Origin: JAGTRB01 sp037439685 | Lineage (GTDB): Archaea; Thermoproteota; Bathyarchaeia; TCS64 | Length of the DNA stretch: 36,582 nucleotides | Assembly: GCA_037439685.1 (NCBI GenBank) | Contig: JBBIVO010000010.1 | Location: 1 to 36,582 of the forward strand | Direction of reading: 5' to 3' | Part shown: piece by piece, positions 1-8,580 of the stretch | Position numbering within the stretch: position 1 is the stretch's first letter | How the letters are laid out: the number at the start of each line of letters is the position of its first letter | The notes under the pieces: model-generated | What the model saw: only the letters and a program-made list of their open reading frames with translations | What the model was told of the DNA's origin: nothing | Database searches by the model: none | Program-made: the position numbers and the translations under genes

Positions 1-1065
1 GATCCAGAGACTGGGGAGCTGACCGGGATCGTAATCGAGGGTGCTGTGGACCTGGTGAGGCCCGAGGCCAGCTACGAGGAGGTCCTGGAGGGGATAAGGA
101 GGATGAGCGGGGAGTACGTCTCCGCGGGCATAACCTGCTTCTACGACTCCTACATCACCGGGAGGGAGGTGAGGGCCTACCTGGAACTGAGGAGCCGGGA
201 GGAGCTACCCCTAAGGGTGAGGTGGGAGATGGAGTTCAGCCTCCTCCCCGAGCTCGAGAGGATGGGCATAACCATCCCCCCAGGCTTCGGGGATGAGTGG
301 CTTAGGATATGCGGCGTCAAGGTCATGACGGATGGGGCCATCTCCGGCAGGACAGCAGCCCTCAGGAGCCCCTACCTCCACAGGCCTGGATACCATGGTG
401 AGCTGAGGATGACAAGGGAGGAGGTGGCCGAGGTGGTCATGAAGATCCATAGGGCGGGCTTAAGAGTATCAGCCCACGCGAATGGGGATCTGGCCATCTC
501 CAACTACCTCGACGCGGTTGAGATGGCCCTTGAGAGGTATCCGAGGCGGGATCACAGGCATAGGGTGATCCACTGCTCCGTGGTGGATGAGGGGCTCATC
601 GAGAGGATGAGGAGGCTCGGGGTCCTCCCAACCATCTTCGGGGCTTATGCGTACTATCATGGGGACAAGCTCCTCCCAGCCTTCGGAGAGGAGAGGGCTG
701 AATGGATGTTCGCCGCTAGGTCTATGCTGGACGCGGGGCTTAAGGTGGCCGCCCACTCAGACCACAGCGCTTCGCCCTACCCACCCCTCATGGGGATACA
801 CTCCCTCGTCAACAGGATGACCAAGGGCGGCAAGCCCTACGGGCTGAGGCAGAGGATAACGGTTCTGGAGGCGATAAGGCTCTACACGATAAACGCGGCC
901 TACCACACCTTCGAGGAGGATGTATTAGGCTCCATCGAGCCTGGGAAGCTTGCCGACATGGTCGTACTCGGGGAGGACATCCTTGAGGTCCCCGTAGACT
1001 CGATAATAGATATACCGGTGGAGATGACAATAGTGGGAGGCAGAATCGTATACAAAAGAAAATGA
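1..1065 (+). CDS. Amidohydrolase family 3 (YtcJ-like), 5'-truncated
   Basis: The frame is open from base 1, and the residues before the first possible GTG (base 46) still look like family sequence (DPETGELTG), so the N-terminus lies outside the window. The visible 354 codons carry metal-dependent amidohydrolase signatures: KVMTDGAISGR, SAHANGD (ligand His), HRVIHCS, AAHSDHSASP (catalytic Asp region), and a C-terminal EPGKLADMVVL that closes the small beta-sandwich. The family hydrolyses amide-like bonds in varied small molecules; the substrate cannot be told. It ends just before the convergent NfeD gene. Family assignment is firm, specificity unknown. Confidence 0.88.
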   Translation, partial: DPETGELTGIVIEGAVDLVRPEASYEEVLEGIRRMSGEYVSAGITCFYDSYITGREVRAYLELRSREELPLRVRWEMEFSLLPELERMGITIPPGFGDEWLRICGVKVMTDGAISGRTAALRSPYLHRPGYHGELRMTREEVAEVVMKIHRAGLRVSAHANGDLAISNYLDAVEMALERYPRRDHRHRVIHCSVVDEGLIERMRRLGVLPTIFGAYAYYHGDKLLPAFGEERAEWMFAARSMLDAGLKVAAHSDHSASPYPPLMGIHSLVNRMTKGGKPYGLRQRITVLEAIRLYTINAAYHTFEEDVLGSIEPGKLADMVVLGEDILEVPVDSIIDIPVEMTIVGGRIVYKRK

Positions 1066-1093
1066 ATTTATCTCCTCTTTTATAATAATTGAT

Positions 1094-1783
1094 TTATCTT
1101 GATGATCTATCTTCTGCTTGTTCCTCCCTTATGGGCTCCACTATGAGGATGGGGCCCTCCTTCCCGACTATCCTAACCCTCCCTCCGCTCCTTATCTCCA
1201 TCCCGCTCCTGGCCCTCCAGATCTCTCCCCTAACCTTCACGAACCCCTCCCCCCTTATCTCTCCCATCGCCTCAGCGGTCTCCCCGATGATCCCCATCTC
1301 GAAGGGCCGTCTCCTCCTCGCCGTCACGACCTTGTAGGCCACGAAGATGAAGAAGGCCCCAAGGGATAGGGGAACCAGGAATAGGATGGTGTATAGGGTG
1401 TTGAGCCACTCCGCCCCCACCGCCCACTCCCCTGGGAAGAGGAGGAGGCTGCCCAGCAACACACAGATCAGGCCTCCTCCCCCCAGGATGCTAAATCCCG
1501 GGGTCAGGAACTCGGCGAGGAGGAGGGCGAATCCGACGAGCATCAGGAGCATCGCTCCAAGGCTCGCTCCCATCAGGCCCAGGCCCATGAGGCCTAGGAG
1601 TAGGAGGAGGCCCCCGACCATCTCGGCGCCAAGGCCAGGGGTGGAGATGCCGAAGAGGAGGGTCCAGAACCCGAATATGAAGAGGAGGTAGGCTAGGATA
1701 GGCTCTGAGATGAAGCCCAAGATCCTGACCCTAAGGCTCGGGCTCCACTCGACTATGCTCGCCCTAGAGGTCCTCAGGGTCAA
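1094..1783 (-). CDS. NfeD membrane/OB-fold C-terminal half, separated from its protease domain by an in-frame TGA
   Basis: A 229-codon frame with several hydrophobic segments (about residues 25-150) followed by a soluble beta-rich NfeD domain of about 60 residues (GIIGETAEAMGEI to ILIVEP). This matches the anchor plus OB-fold half of archaeal full-length NfeD proteins. The apparent TTG start is only 6 nt after the TGA ending the ClpP-class protease gene and in the same frame. The first residues (TLRTSRASIVEW) resemble the linker that joins the domains in intact homologues. Probably the 3' half of one 450-codon gene; separate translation by re-initiation at TTG is possible. Confidence 0.8.
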   Translation of the reverse strand: MTLRTSRASIVEWSPSLRVRILGFISEPILAYLLFIFGFWTLLFGISTPGLGAEMVGGLLLLLGLMGLGLMGASLGAMLLMLVGFALLLAEFLTPGFSILGGGGLICVLLGSLLLFPGEWAVGAEWLNTLYTILFLVPLSLGAFFIFVAYKVVTARRRRPFEMGIIGETAEAMGEIRGEGFVKVRGEIWRARSGMEIRSGGRVRIVGKEGPILIVEPIREEQAEDRSSR

Positions 1784-1789
1784 GGTTCT

Positions 1790-2446
1790 TCACCCCGCCT
1801 CCACCTCCCTCCCCTCAACCTTCTCTAGGAGCTCCTCAAGGCTTCTCGCCCTCACCTCTATCACCCCCATCCTCAGGGCATCCTCGTCGTTGAGGTTGAG
1901 GTTCTCCGTCACAAACCTTCTAGCGACCTCCTCATTCCTCCCATGGGCCCTCGCCCTCTCCATCATGTACCTCTCCAAGGCGTTCATGGTCTTCGGGTCC
2001 TCTATCGGCCTTGAGCCCCCTCCCAGGGGGTCGAAGGAGACCGGCTGAGCTGAGCCTATCAGGGTGTTAGGGGCCATGGCGGCTATGTGGGTGGCCATGA
2101 GGATGTAGGTTCCAGCGGACCAAGCCTTACCTCCCTGGGGATAGACGTAGCCCAGGACGGGAACCCCTGAGCGCTCTATGAGTTTCACCATCTCCATGGT
2201 GGCATCCAGCAGACCTCCGGGGGTATCTATAAGCAAGACCACAGCCGTGAATCCCTCCCTCCCAGCCGCCGTGAGGGCCTCTCCAATGAGCTCGTATGAC
2301 ATGCTTCCTATCGGCCCATCCAGCCTGACCGCCAAGACCCTGTTCTCGGCCTGGCCTATCCCTCCAGATAGCCCCCATCCCTGGGAGAGGAAGATGGTGA
2401 AGATTAACAGGATCGGTAGTTCTCTTTCACGTATGTTGAGCATCAT
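1790..2446 (-). CDS. ClpP-class membrane-associated serine protease (NfeD N-terminal half)
   Basis: 218 aa. An N-terminal hydrophobic segment (residues 10-30) is followed by a ClpP/SppA-like fold: DTPGGLLDA, then GKAWSAGTYI with the presumed nucleophile Ser110, and DPKTMNAL with the presumed general base Lys152. These match the Ser-Lys dyad of the Pyrococcus PH1510 type, which cleaves its stomatin partner. The start overlaps the end of the upstream stomatin gene by 4 nt, so the two are translationally coupled. The frame stops at TGA 1790-1792 and continues 6 nt later as NfeD. If the stop is real, the protease has lost its C-terminal membrane anchor and OB domain. Confidence 0.87.
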   Translation of the reverse strand: MMLNIRERELPILLIFTIFLSQGWGLSGGIGQAENRVLAVRLDGPIGSMSYELIGEALTAAGREGFTAVVLLIDTPGGLLDATMEMVKLIERSGVPVLGYVYPQGGKAWSAGTYILMATHIAAMAPNTLIGSAQPVSFDPLGGGSRPIEDPKTMNALERYMMERARAHGRNEEVARRFVTENLNLNDEDALRMGVIEVRARSLEELLEKVEGREVEAG

Positions 2447-3237
2447 CTGCCTTCCTTACTCTGGGTCCTCATGAGGCCTAGTACAGTAGCCAGGTCGGAG
2501 CCCACCGCTGTGGGGGTGACGACGACGAGGTTCCTCTCCCTAGCTATCTCGGTCAGGGTCTGGAGCTCCCTCAGCCTCACGGCTATCGGGCTCTCCAGAT
2601 ACTGTTTAGCCGCCTCAGCCATCTTCGTGGCTGCCTGAAACTCCCCGTCGGCTATTATTATCCTAGACCGCCTCTCCCTCTCAGCCTCAGCCTGCTTCGC
2701 TATGGCCCTCTGCATCGCCTCGGGGAGGGAGACATCCTTTATCAAGACGTTAACCACCTTTATCCCCCAGGGGTCTGTCGCCGCGTCCAGTATGTTCGTC
2801 AGGGTCTTCCCCAGCTCCTCCCTCTTGGTGAGGAGGTCATCCAGCTCCACCTGGCCTATGGTGTCCCTGAGGGCTGTCTGGGCCAGGAGGTTTGTGGCGT
2901 ATATGTAGTTCTCCACATTCATAACAGCCTTTATCGGGTCGAAGACCCTGTAGTAGACCACCGCGTCCACATCGACGGTGATGTTATCCTTTGTTATTAT
3001 CTGCTGGTTTGGGACGTCGAAGGTCACCACCCTCAGGTCTACCTTCCTGAAGATGTCCGCCATGGGTATCCGGAGGAATATTCCAGGCCCCTTAGCCCCC
3101 ACCAGCCTCCCAAGCCTGAATACGACAGCCCTCTCATACTCCCTCACGACCCTTATCGAGGCGGATAGGAGGGCCAAGATTATTATAACCACCACGATGA
3201 TGCCCATCAACAGGTTTACAGGTAGAATCAACCCCAC
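2443..3237 (-). CDS. Stomatin/prohibitin-like SPFH membrane protein
   Basis: 264 aa. One N-terminal transmembrane helix (about residues 5-28) precedes an SPFH domain: REYERAVVFRLGR, GPGIFLRIP, VVTFDVPNQQ, VYYRVFDP, then a helical C-terminal stretch (QRAIAKQAEAERERR) of the coiled-coil type that oligomerises stomatins. The last part is hydrophobic (NLVVVTPTAVG), the kind of segment the NfeD protease cuts. The gene leads the stomatin-NfeD operon. A TATA-like box at 3260-3270 lies 25-30 nt upstream of GTG 3237, which favours a leaderless start there over the internal ATG at 3207. Confidence 0.93.
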   Translation of the reverse strand: MGLILPVNLLMGIIVVVIIILALLSASIRVVREYERAVVFRLGRLVGAKGPGIFLRIPMADIFRKVDLRVVTFDVPNQQIITKDNITVDVDAVVYYRVFDPIKAVMNVENYIYATNLLAQTALRDTIGQVELDDLLTKREELGKTLTNILDAATDPWGIKVVNVLIKDVSLPEAMQRAIAKQAEAERERRSRIIIADGEFQAATKMAEAAKQYLESPIAVRLRELQTLTEIARERNLVVVTPTAVGSDLATVLGLMRTQSKEGR

Positions 3238-3259
3238 TCAGGAACTGCTGAGTCACCGT

Positions 3260-3270
3260 GAAATTTAAGG
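3260..3270 (-). promoter_or_regulatory. TATA-like box for the stomatin-NfeD operon
   Basis: An AT-rich AAATTTAAGG-type element on the forward strand, read on the minus strand, is centred about 28 nt before the GTG start at 3237. This spacing fits an archaeal TATA box with transcription starting at or next to the start codon. Confidence 0.45.
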
Positions 3271-3281
3271 AATTCGGTCAG

Positions 3282-3325
3282 TAAAAAAAATAATAAGATC
3301 AAAAAAAGAAAAATAAAATAAACAT
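3282..3325 (-). terminator. Poly-U-type terminator region downstream of the arsenate reductase-like gene
   Basis: The forward strand shows several A-runs of up to eight, so the minus-strand transcript would contain consecutive U-tracts about 100 nt after the stop at 3420. Archaeal termination typically uses such U-tracts without a hairpin. It also separates this gene from the stomatin operon. Confidence 0.5.
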
Positions 3326-3419
3326 TAAAATTTCTATATAATAAAGAACTCTTAATATCGGTGGTTGTCTTTCCAGACTTAGTTGAGCCCGAACCTTTCC
3401 GTAATTAATGGCGGCGGCT

Positions 3420-3830
3420 TTAGGATGGGGGTGGGGAGGCCAGCCTTTCTATGAGCGCCTTTACCCTCCTCTCTATCTCATCCCTTATTCTACGAACCTC
3501 TTCTAGGGACTTTCCCTTCGGGTCCTCTATCCCCCAGTCCTCAACCTTCTCCAGGAAGGATGCGGGGCAGAACCCCTCTGCGCCGCACCCCATGGTTATG
3601 ATGACGTCTGCCTCCTCAACCGCTCTCATGTCTAGGGGCTTCGGCCTGTTACGGGAGATGTCTATTCCCCTCTCCAGCATGGCCTGGACCACGAGGGGGT
3701 TCACCTCCCCCGCCGGTTGGGTTCCCCCGCTCCGGGCCTCCACCCTGCCCCTGCCATACTGATTGGCGAAGGCCTCGGCCATCTGGCTCCTCCCCGCATT
3801 CTCGACGCAGACGAATAGGATCCTCCTCAT
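3420..3830 (-). CDS. Arsenate reductase-like / low-molecular-weight phosphatase family protein
   Basis: 136 aa, the usual length for thioredoxin-coupled ArsC and related LMW phosphatases. The N-terminal P-loop is CVENAGRS (Cys8, Arg14; CX5R), and two further cysteines, Cys82 and Cys88, occupy the redox positions used by ArsC to pass the disulphide to thioredoxin. DWGIEDPKG supplies the conserved Asp-Pro. Likely role: reduction of arsenate to arsenite in the cytoplasm. An ars-like permease/thioredoxin/ArsR group lies 4-5 kb away. Its own TATA-like sequence (forward about 3853-3862) is 25-30 nt upstream. A plain protein-tyrosine phosphatase is less likely given the extra cysteines. Confidence 0.85.
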   Translation of the reverse strand: MRRILFVCVENAGRSQMAEAFANQYGRGRVEARSGGTQPAGEVNPLVVQAMLERGIDISRNRPKPLDMRAVEEADVIITMGCGAEGFCPASFLEKVEDWGIEDPKGKSLEEVRRIRDEIERRVKALIERLASPPPS

Positions 3831-3863
3831 CTCAGAAGCTCATGTTTTCAGGGCTTTAAATGG

Positions 3864-4664
3864 TTAGTGTTGAGGCCAGCTTCTTCCCAAAGCCTCCAAC
3901 ACCTCCCTTCCGAAGGCTTCTCGGTCCAGGAGGAAGCTGTTTATGGGGGTGGAGTTAACGATGAGCCAGTGGTTCCCCCTCCTCAAGGCCTCGAGAGGGC
4001 TTCCCCAGGAGTCGATGAGCTCAACCTCTAGGCTGGCCTCAATCCGATTTAGGGCCTCCTTCACCCTCAGGGCGAAGGGGTAGGACCACTCGCAGAGGGG
4101 GTTGTAGAAGGCTATGGCCCTACCCCTATCCTCCCGGAGGGGGATGTACCCCCTCCCTTCTCTTGGCTGATATGGGGCGGCTATCTCCATGTACATCTCC
4201 GTTAGGGCCCTCCTGAAGCCCCTGGAGCTGTAGAAATCCTCTAGGGGTATCCCCTCGCCGGTTTTGAAGGGCTTTGCCATTATGAATCTGCAGGGCTTCC
4301 CCCCAAGGCACCTCAACCCCCTTGAGGCCTCCTCGATGAGGCTCTTCATCAGAGATGTTCCGCACCCCTTCCCTCTAGCCTCCGGGAAGGGGTTATATAC
4401 GCAGTTGAGGACCACCACCCCCTCCCTCGGATTATCTATGTATGGGATCGAGGCCTCGGGGTAGAAGAGGATCTGGGCCACAGGCCTTCCATCCATGTAT
4501 GCTATCTTGGTCGTAGGCCCAATCCTTTCAAGCATCTCCTTTAGCCATCTCCTCTTGAGCTCTATACCTCTTCGCTGTATGGGATCCTCAAGCCTCCCAT
4601 GAGAGCAGACCATGAATACATCCTCCATATTACCCTCATCGACGTCTCTTACTTCGATGTCCAT
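3864..4664 (-). CDS. GNAT acetyltransferase with YoaP-like C-terminal domain
   Basis: 266 aa in two parts. Residues 1 to about 165 form a GNAT fold, with acetyl-CoA-binding motif A seen as ARGKGCGTSLMKSLIEEA after a beta strand VVVLNCVYNP. Residues from about 175 look thioredoxin-like: AIAFYNPLCEWSYPFA with one Cys, then VELIDSWGSPLEALRRG and a terminal strand-helix resembling the YoaP C-terminal domain. YoaP-type proteins have this length and order. The acetylated substrate is unknown. The ATG start has a TATA-like element about 50 nt upstream. The GNAT call is firm, the YoaP assignment moderate. Confidence 0.75.
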   Translation of the reverse strand: MDIEVRDVDEGNMEDVFMVCSHGRLEDPIQRRGIELKRRWLKEMLERIGPTTKIAYMDGRPVAQILFYPEASIPYIDNPREGVVVLNCVYNPFPEARGKGCGTSLMKSLIEEASRGLRCLGGKPCRFIMAKPFKTGEGIPLEDFYSSRGFRRALTEMYMEIAAPYQPREGRGYIPLREDRGRAIAFYNPLCEWSYPFALRVKEALNRIEASLEVELIDSWGSPLEALRRGNHWLIVNSTPINSFLLDREAFGREVLEALGRSWPQH

Positions 4665-4709
4665 CCCAGATTTTCACTCTCCATCATCTGATCATATGCA
4701 AGATCCACA

Positions 4710-4720
4710 TCTTATAAATA
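4710..4720 (-). promoter_or_regulatory. TATA-like box between the acetyltransferase and DedA-like genes
   Basis: TCTTATAAATA is near-symmetric and sits in the divergent intergenic region. Read on the minus strand it implies a start about 25 nt before the acetyltransferase ATG. Read on the plus strand it would give the DedA-like gene a leader of roughly 100 nt. Confidence 0.4.
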
Positions 4721-4837
4721 GATGCTGTATCATAATTATTGGCCGGTCTAGGGTCTAATCGCAGGTCTTGATGGGTTGGTGTAGGGCGATGATCGTGGCT
4801 TTATGGGCTGTGGCGAGGCGTTTGAGGGGGTCTCTGG

Positions 4838-5464
4838 GTGGACTGGCTTAAGGAGTTCATGGATCTGATGGTAGGGATTGAGAGGGGCCTCTCAGGCTAT
4901 GGCTATCTCGGGGCCTTCCTCATCTCCTTCCTGGGCAACCTCACCATATTCATCCCCGTCCCCTTCGCCTTCTTCGTGATAGCCCTTGGGGCCACCCTGA
5001 ACCCCTTCCTCGTCGGGGTCGCATGTGGGTTGGGCTCCACCCTGGGTAAGCTCTTCGCCTACCTCGTCGGGAGGGCTGGGAGGAGGTTCATCGATGAGAA
5101 GTATGGGAGCAGGCTCGAGTCTGCGAAGTCCCTTGTGAGGAGGTACGGTGCTCCTATGGTCTTCCTCTTCGCCCTGCTCCCCCTCCCAGACGACCTCATA
5201 ATGATCCCGATGGGGGTTCTAAGGTACAGCTTCACCAGCTTCCTATTGGCAACCCTCGTGGGGAAGCTGGCCATGGGCCTCATCCTAGCCTACTCCGGCC
5301 ACTTCGGATTCAGGATAATCCACCTTCTCCAGGAGACTAGGGGCATCCTGGCCACCGTGGCCACGGTCATACTGTTCATAGTTATCATGGTGGTCCTCCT
5401 CAAGATAGACTGGGGTCGACTTCTCGATAGAGCAAACAAAAATAATATGCAGATAAAAACTTAG
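4838..5464 (+). CDS. DedA/VTT-domain membrane protein
   Basis: 208 aa, mostly hydrophobic, with about five membrane segments including re-entrant-type stretches. VTT (SNARE-associated) family features are GSTLGKLFAYLVGR near residue 70, and FLFALLPLPDDLIMIPMG followed by a VGK near residue 145. DedA/VTT proteins act as lipid flippases or in membrane homeostasis; the substrate here is unknown. The GTG start at 4838 has a G-rich Shine-Dalgarno-like stretch (GAGGGGG) a few bases upstream. The gene stands alone, convergent with the M42 peptidase. Confidence 0.82.
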   Translation: MDWLKEFMDLMVGIERGLSGYGYLGAFLISFLGNLTIFIPVPFAFFVIALGATLNPFLVGVACGLGSTLGKLFAYLVGRAGRRFIDEKYGSRLESAKSLVRRYGAPMVFLFALLPLPDDLIMIPMGVLRYSFTSFLLATLVGKLAMGLILAYSGHFGFRIIHLLQETRGILATVATVILFIVIMVVLLKIDWGRLLDRANKNNMQIKT

Positions 5465-5514
5465 AAAATAACTGATGTTGTGTTCACCATTTTAACGACT
5501 AACAATGTGTCTAT

Positions 5515-6609
5515 CTATATTCTTGTGAAGCTCTCAACCCTCTCAAAGTCTAGGCGTTTAATCAGCTCTATCGTGAGCCTTACAGCGTTCTCCGTGTCCC
5601 TTAGGCTGAGGAGGCCCACGTGGCTGTGGATGTGGCGGGTTGGGACGGTTATAACCGCAGTTGGGCATCCAGCCTTGTGGATGTGGATCCTACCCGCGTC
5701 GGTCCCTCCCCCGTACATCTGGCTCAGCTGTAGGGGGATCTGGGCCTGCCTCGCCACCTCTATTATGAACTCCTTGAAGGCCTGGTTTGGGATCATGCTC
5801 CTGTCGAAGGTTACGAGGCCTGGCCCCTTCCCCATCTTCGTGGGCGCCTCATGGGCCTTTATTCCCGGCACATCTCCCGCTATGTCTACCTCTAAGACTA
5901 TCGCAACCTCTGGGTCCACCACGTTGCTTATGGTCTGGGCCCCCCTAAGCCCCACCTCCTCCTGGACCGTGGCCGCCCCATAGACCGTGTTTGGGTGGCT
6001 TATCCCCTGCTCCCTTATCCTCCTGATGGCCTCCATGATTATGAAGGCCCCTATCCTGTCGTCGAAGGCCTTCCCCATGGCCACCTTCCCGTCGTGGAGG
6101 AGCTGGAATGGGCTCCATGGGACGACCGGGTCTCCGATCTTCACCCCGGTCGCCTCCGCCTCCTCCTTAGACGTGGCCCCAATGTCTATGAACATGTCCT
6201 TCATCTCGACGACCTTCCTCCTCTCCTCCTCCGGGAGGATGTGGGGGGGCTTCGCCGCGATGGTTCCATGGATGTCCCCCTTATTCGTCCTGATGACCAC
6301 CCTCTGCCCCAGGAGGACCTGGCTCCACCAACCCCCGAGGGGGTTGAAGGTGAGGAACCCCTCCTCGGTTATGGATGAGACTATGAACCCAACCTCGTCG
6401 ACGTGCCCCGCCAGGAGCACCCTGGGCCTCTCGGATCCTCCCTTAATGACGAAGGTGACTGAGCCCAGCCTGTCGGAGACCACCTCGTCTGAGTAGGGCT
6501 CCATATACCTCTTCACAAGGGCTGTGGCCTCCCTCTCAAACCCCGAGGGGCCGAAGGCCTCCATCAGCCTCCGCATCAGATCCAGCGCCTTCTCATCCAG
6601 CATGGCCAT
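5515..6609 (-). CDS. M42-family aminopeptidase (TET type)
   Basis: 364 aa, typical for M42 dinuclear metalloaminopeptidases that form tetrahedral dodecamers and trim peptides in the cytoplasm. Metal-site motifs are present in order: LLAGHVDEVGF (His ligand), AFDDRIGA (bridging Asp), TVQEEVGLRGA (catalytic Glu pair), EVDIAGD, and a C-terminal RHIHSHVG (His ligand). FGPSGFE near the N-terminus is the usual opening motif. The segment between about residues 70 and 165 is the inserted oligomerisation domain. The start could be either of two Mets three codons apart. The TrmI gene lies 48 nt upstream on the same strand, so co-transcription is possible. Confidence 0.93.
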   Translation of the reverse strand: MAMLDEKALDLMRRLMEAFGPSGFEREATALVKRYMEPYSDEVVSDRLGSVTFVIKGGSERPRVLLAGHVDEVGFIVSSITEEGFLTFNPLGGWWSQVLLGQRVVIRTNKGDIHGTIAAKPPHILPEEERRKVVEMKDMFIDIGATSKEEAEATGVKIGDPVVPWSPFQLLHDGKVAMGKAFDDRIGAFIIMEAIRRIREQGISHPNTVYGAATVQEEVGLRGAQTISNVVDPEVAIVLEVDIAGDVPGIKAHEAPTKMGKGPGLVTFDRSMIPNQAFKEFIIEVARQAQIPLQLSQMYGGGTDAGRIHIHKAGCPTAVITVPTRHIHSHVGLLSLRDTENAVRLTIELIKRLDFERVESFTRI

Positions 6610-6657
6610 CGAATATACTCATCGAGATGCGGCATTTAGATTTATCTCATGGCCTTC

Positions 6658-7428
6658 TCAGCCTAGGACCTTCCTGGCGGTCGTTATGTATCCGGAGTGG
6701 CCTATCATTAGGGTCTCAGGCCTGGTTCGGTTCTCCTCCACGTTTATCCTCCTCATTATGAGCTCCACGGTCTCCACCTCCACGAAGGGTTGAGCCCTCA
6801 GGGAGGAGACCGTCTTCATGACCTGCTCTATCGTGGGGCTGAAGGAGGCGAAGACCCCTCCCCCAGCCAGAGCCCTGTGGGCCCCTGGCACCACTAGCCA
6901 GGGTGTGGCCATGTCCAACACGACGGCGTCCACCTCCTCCTCGTCCACCCTCTCGGTGACATCCCCCACCCTAAGCTCCACATATGGCTTCAGGCCCGCC
7001 CTCTCTATGTTCTCAGCGGCGACCCTCTGGAGCTCGGGCCTAACATCATAGCTGTACACCCTCCCATCGGGCCTCACCGCGTTTGCGAGGGCGCACGTGA
7101 GGGCACCGCTCCCAGTCCCAGCCTCCACCACCCTGCAGCCAGGCCCTATCCCAACCTTCACGAGAAGGTATCCGATATCCTTGGGGTAGAGCACCTGGGT
7201 CCTCCTAGCAGCTTTGAGGACTCTATCCCTAATGAGGGGCTTTAAGGCGTAGAACCCCACCCCGAGGCTGCTCGAGATCGGGGAGCCGTAGGGCTTACCA
7301 ATCAGCTCTCCAAGGTTCAAATACCCCTTGTGGGTATGGAGCCTCCTCTCCCCCTCAACCCTGACCAGATAGGTTCTCCTCCCATCTAGATATATTAGAA
7401 CCTCATCACCGGCCCTGATGATCTCCAT
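6658..7428 (-). CDS. trmI: tRNA (adenine-N1)-methyltransferase, TrmI family
   Basis: 256 aa. An N-terminal beta domain (residues 1-75) precedes a Rossmann methyltransferase domain: PKDIGYLLVKVGIGPG, SAM motif VEAGTGSGALT at about residue 100, YSYDVRPE (acidic ribose ligand), and active-site strand VVLDMATPW. This is the archaeal TrmI/GCD14 layout; family members methylate A57/A58 of the tRNA T-loop. A TATA-like GATAAAAGG on the minus strand near 7463-7472 sits about 40 nt upstream of the ATG. The site specificity (57 as well as 58) is known for archaeal relatives and only inferred here. Confidence 0.92.
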   Translation of the reverse strand: MEIIRAGDEVLIYLDGRRTYLVRVEGERRLHTHKGYLNLGELIGKPYGSPISSSLGVGFYALKPLIRDRVLKAARRTQVLYPKDIGYLLVKVGIGPGCRVVEAGTGSGALTCALANAVRPDGRVYSYDVRPELQRVAAENIERAGLKPYVELRVGDVTERVDEEEVDAVVLDMATPWLVVPGAHRALAGGGVFASFSPTIEQVMKTVSSLRAQPFVEVETVELIMRRINVEENRTRPETLMIGHSGYITTARKVLG

Positions 7429-7515
7429 CCAATAGGATCTGGGGGTAACAGGCCATAAACCCTTTTATCACTCAAGCGGGTGGAGAAGGTTTTCTTTTTT
7501 ATCGTTTGTCGAGGG

Positions 7516-8565
7516 TTATAGGGAGCGGCTTAATGCACCATATAGCATTCCGAAGGTTACGCTTCCAGCCCAGGCGATGATCATGTAGGTGGCTACAACC
7601 TTCCATTTCGCTATCCTTGAAACCGCTAAGGCGTTGGCGAAATCGTATGGCTGCCCCATAAGCCAGGCGAGCAGTGCACCCTTTGAGAGTATTATGCCCT
7701 CTCTAACCCATATGCCCCTCCCCAAGACTATCTCAACCAGTGTTGGCGTGTATAATGGGCCGCCCAAGACCGAAGCTAATAGAACCCCCTCGACACCCGT
7801 CAAATACTCCTTTATCAACTCCTCTGGCAGGAATGCCTCTAGGTAGCCGACCGCGATTAAGCCTAATATGAAGAAGGGTAAGATCTGCCTTGCCAGGTAT
7901 CCTCCAAACCTTAGGGCAGCCCAGAGCCTCTCATCTAACGGTGGCTTGACGATTTCCACCCTAGCCGCTGCAGAAGCCGCATTGCCTATTTGATGCTCTC
8001 TTTCTATGGCTTTTCCCCAGGGAGTTTTAGATATTAATATGCCGGCGAGAAGAGCCACCGCGGCGGAGGCTATGACTCTGAACCCCGCGAGCTCCCATGA
8101 GATGAGGTCACCTGTGAGCAAAATCGCTAGGATGTTGGATGCAGGGGCCATTAAGAGAAAGGTTATTCCCGGCCCTATGCCCGCCCCGGCGTACAGTACT
8201 CCGCCGAAAATGGGGACCATCGTGCATGAGCAGACCGTTAGGAAGGGCGCCATCCCAAGGGCAAGCCCGTACCCCAAGGCCTTGCCGCTTCCCATGTACC
8301 TCGTTATGGCCTCCTTTGGCACAAACTCATAGATCAATCCCGCAACCGTGAACGCGAAGAGTAGGCATATGGTTCCATGGCTGAAATAGTCATAGAGGTA
8401 GACTAGTGGGATCATCCACAATGGATAGCCGCGCAGCTCGATGGGCTTTAAGGTCGGAGCAAGCGAGTATGCCTGTATGCGGCTGTAAATCAGGAGTCCT
8501 ATGACGACCAATATGAAGGCTATGATCGTGCCGGCTTTAACGGCCCTCTTTTTTCTCTCATCCAT
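7516..8565 (-). CDS. DUF318/ArsP-type permease
   Basis: 349 aa with eight or more predicted transmembrane segments. The core shows the family signature VCSCTMVPIFGGVLYAG followed by FLLMAPASN, with adjacent cysteines on the membrane path, and a repeated-half motif GGPLYTPTLVEIVLG. These permeases include ArsP exporters of trivalent organoarsenicals, but many members have no known substrate. It lies 15 nt downstream of a small Cys-X2-Cys thioredoxin-like gene, opposite an ArsR-type regulator, a common arrangement for metalloid-responsive permeases. Arsenic export is inferred from context; another thiol-reactive substrate is possible. Confidence 0.82.
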   Translation of the reverse strand: MDERKKRAVKAGTIIAFILVVIGLLIYSRIQAYSLAPTLKPIELRGYPLWMIPLVYLYDYFSHGTICLLFAFTVAGLIYEFVPKEAITRYMGSGKALGYGLALGMAPFLTVCSCTMVPIFGGVLYAGAGIGPGITFLLMAPASNILAILLTGDLISWELAGFRVIASAAVALLAGILISKTPWGKAIEREHQIGNAASAAARVEIVKPPLDERLWAALRFGGYLARQILPFFILGLIAVGYLEAFLPEELIKEYLTGVEGVLLASVLGGPLYTPTLVEIVLGRGIWVREGIILSKGALLAWLMGQPYDFANALAVSRIAKWKVVATYMIIAWAGSVTFGMLYGALSRSL

Positions 8566-8580
8566 GCGCCCCTTCGCCTT

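Noticed and set aside
1790..1792. TGA as a selenocysteine codon in NfeD
   Set aside because: The position is a variable linker with no expected Cys, and no selenocysteine element was recognised nearby.
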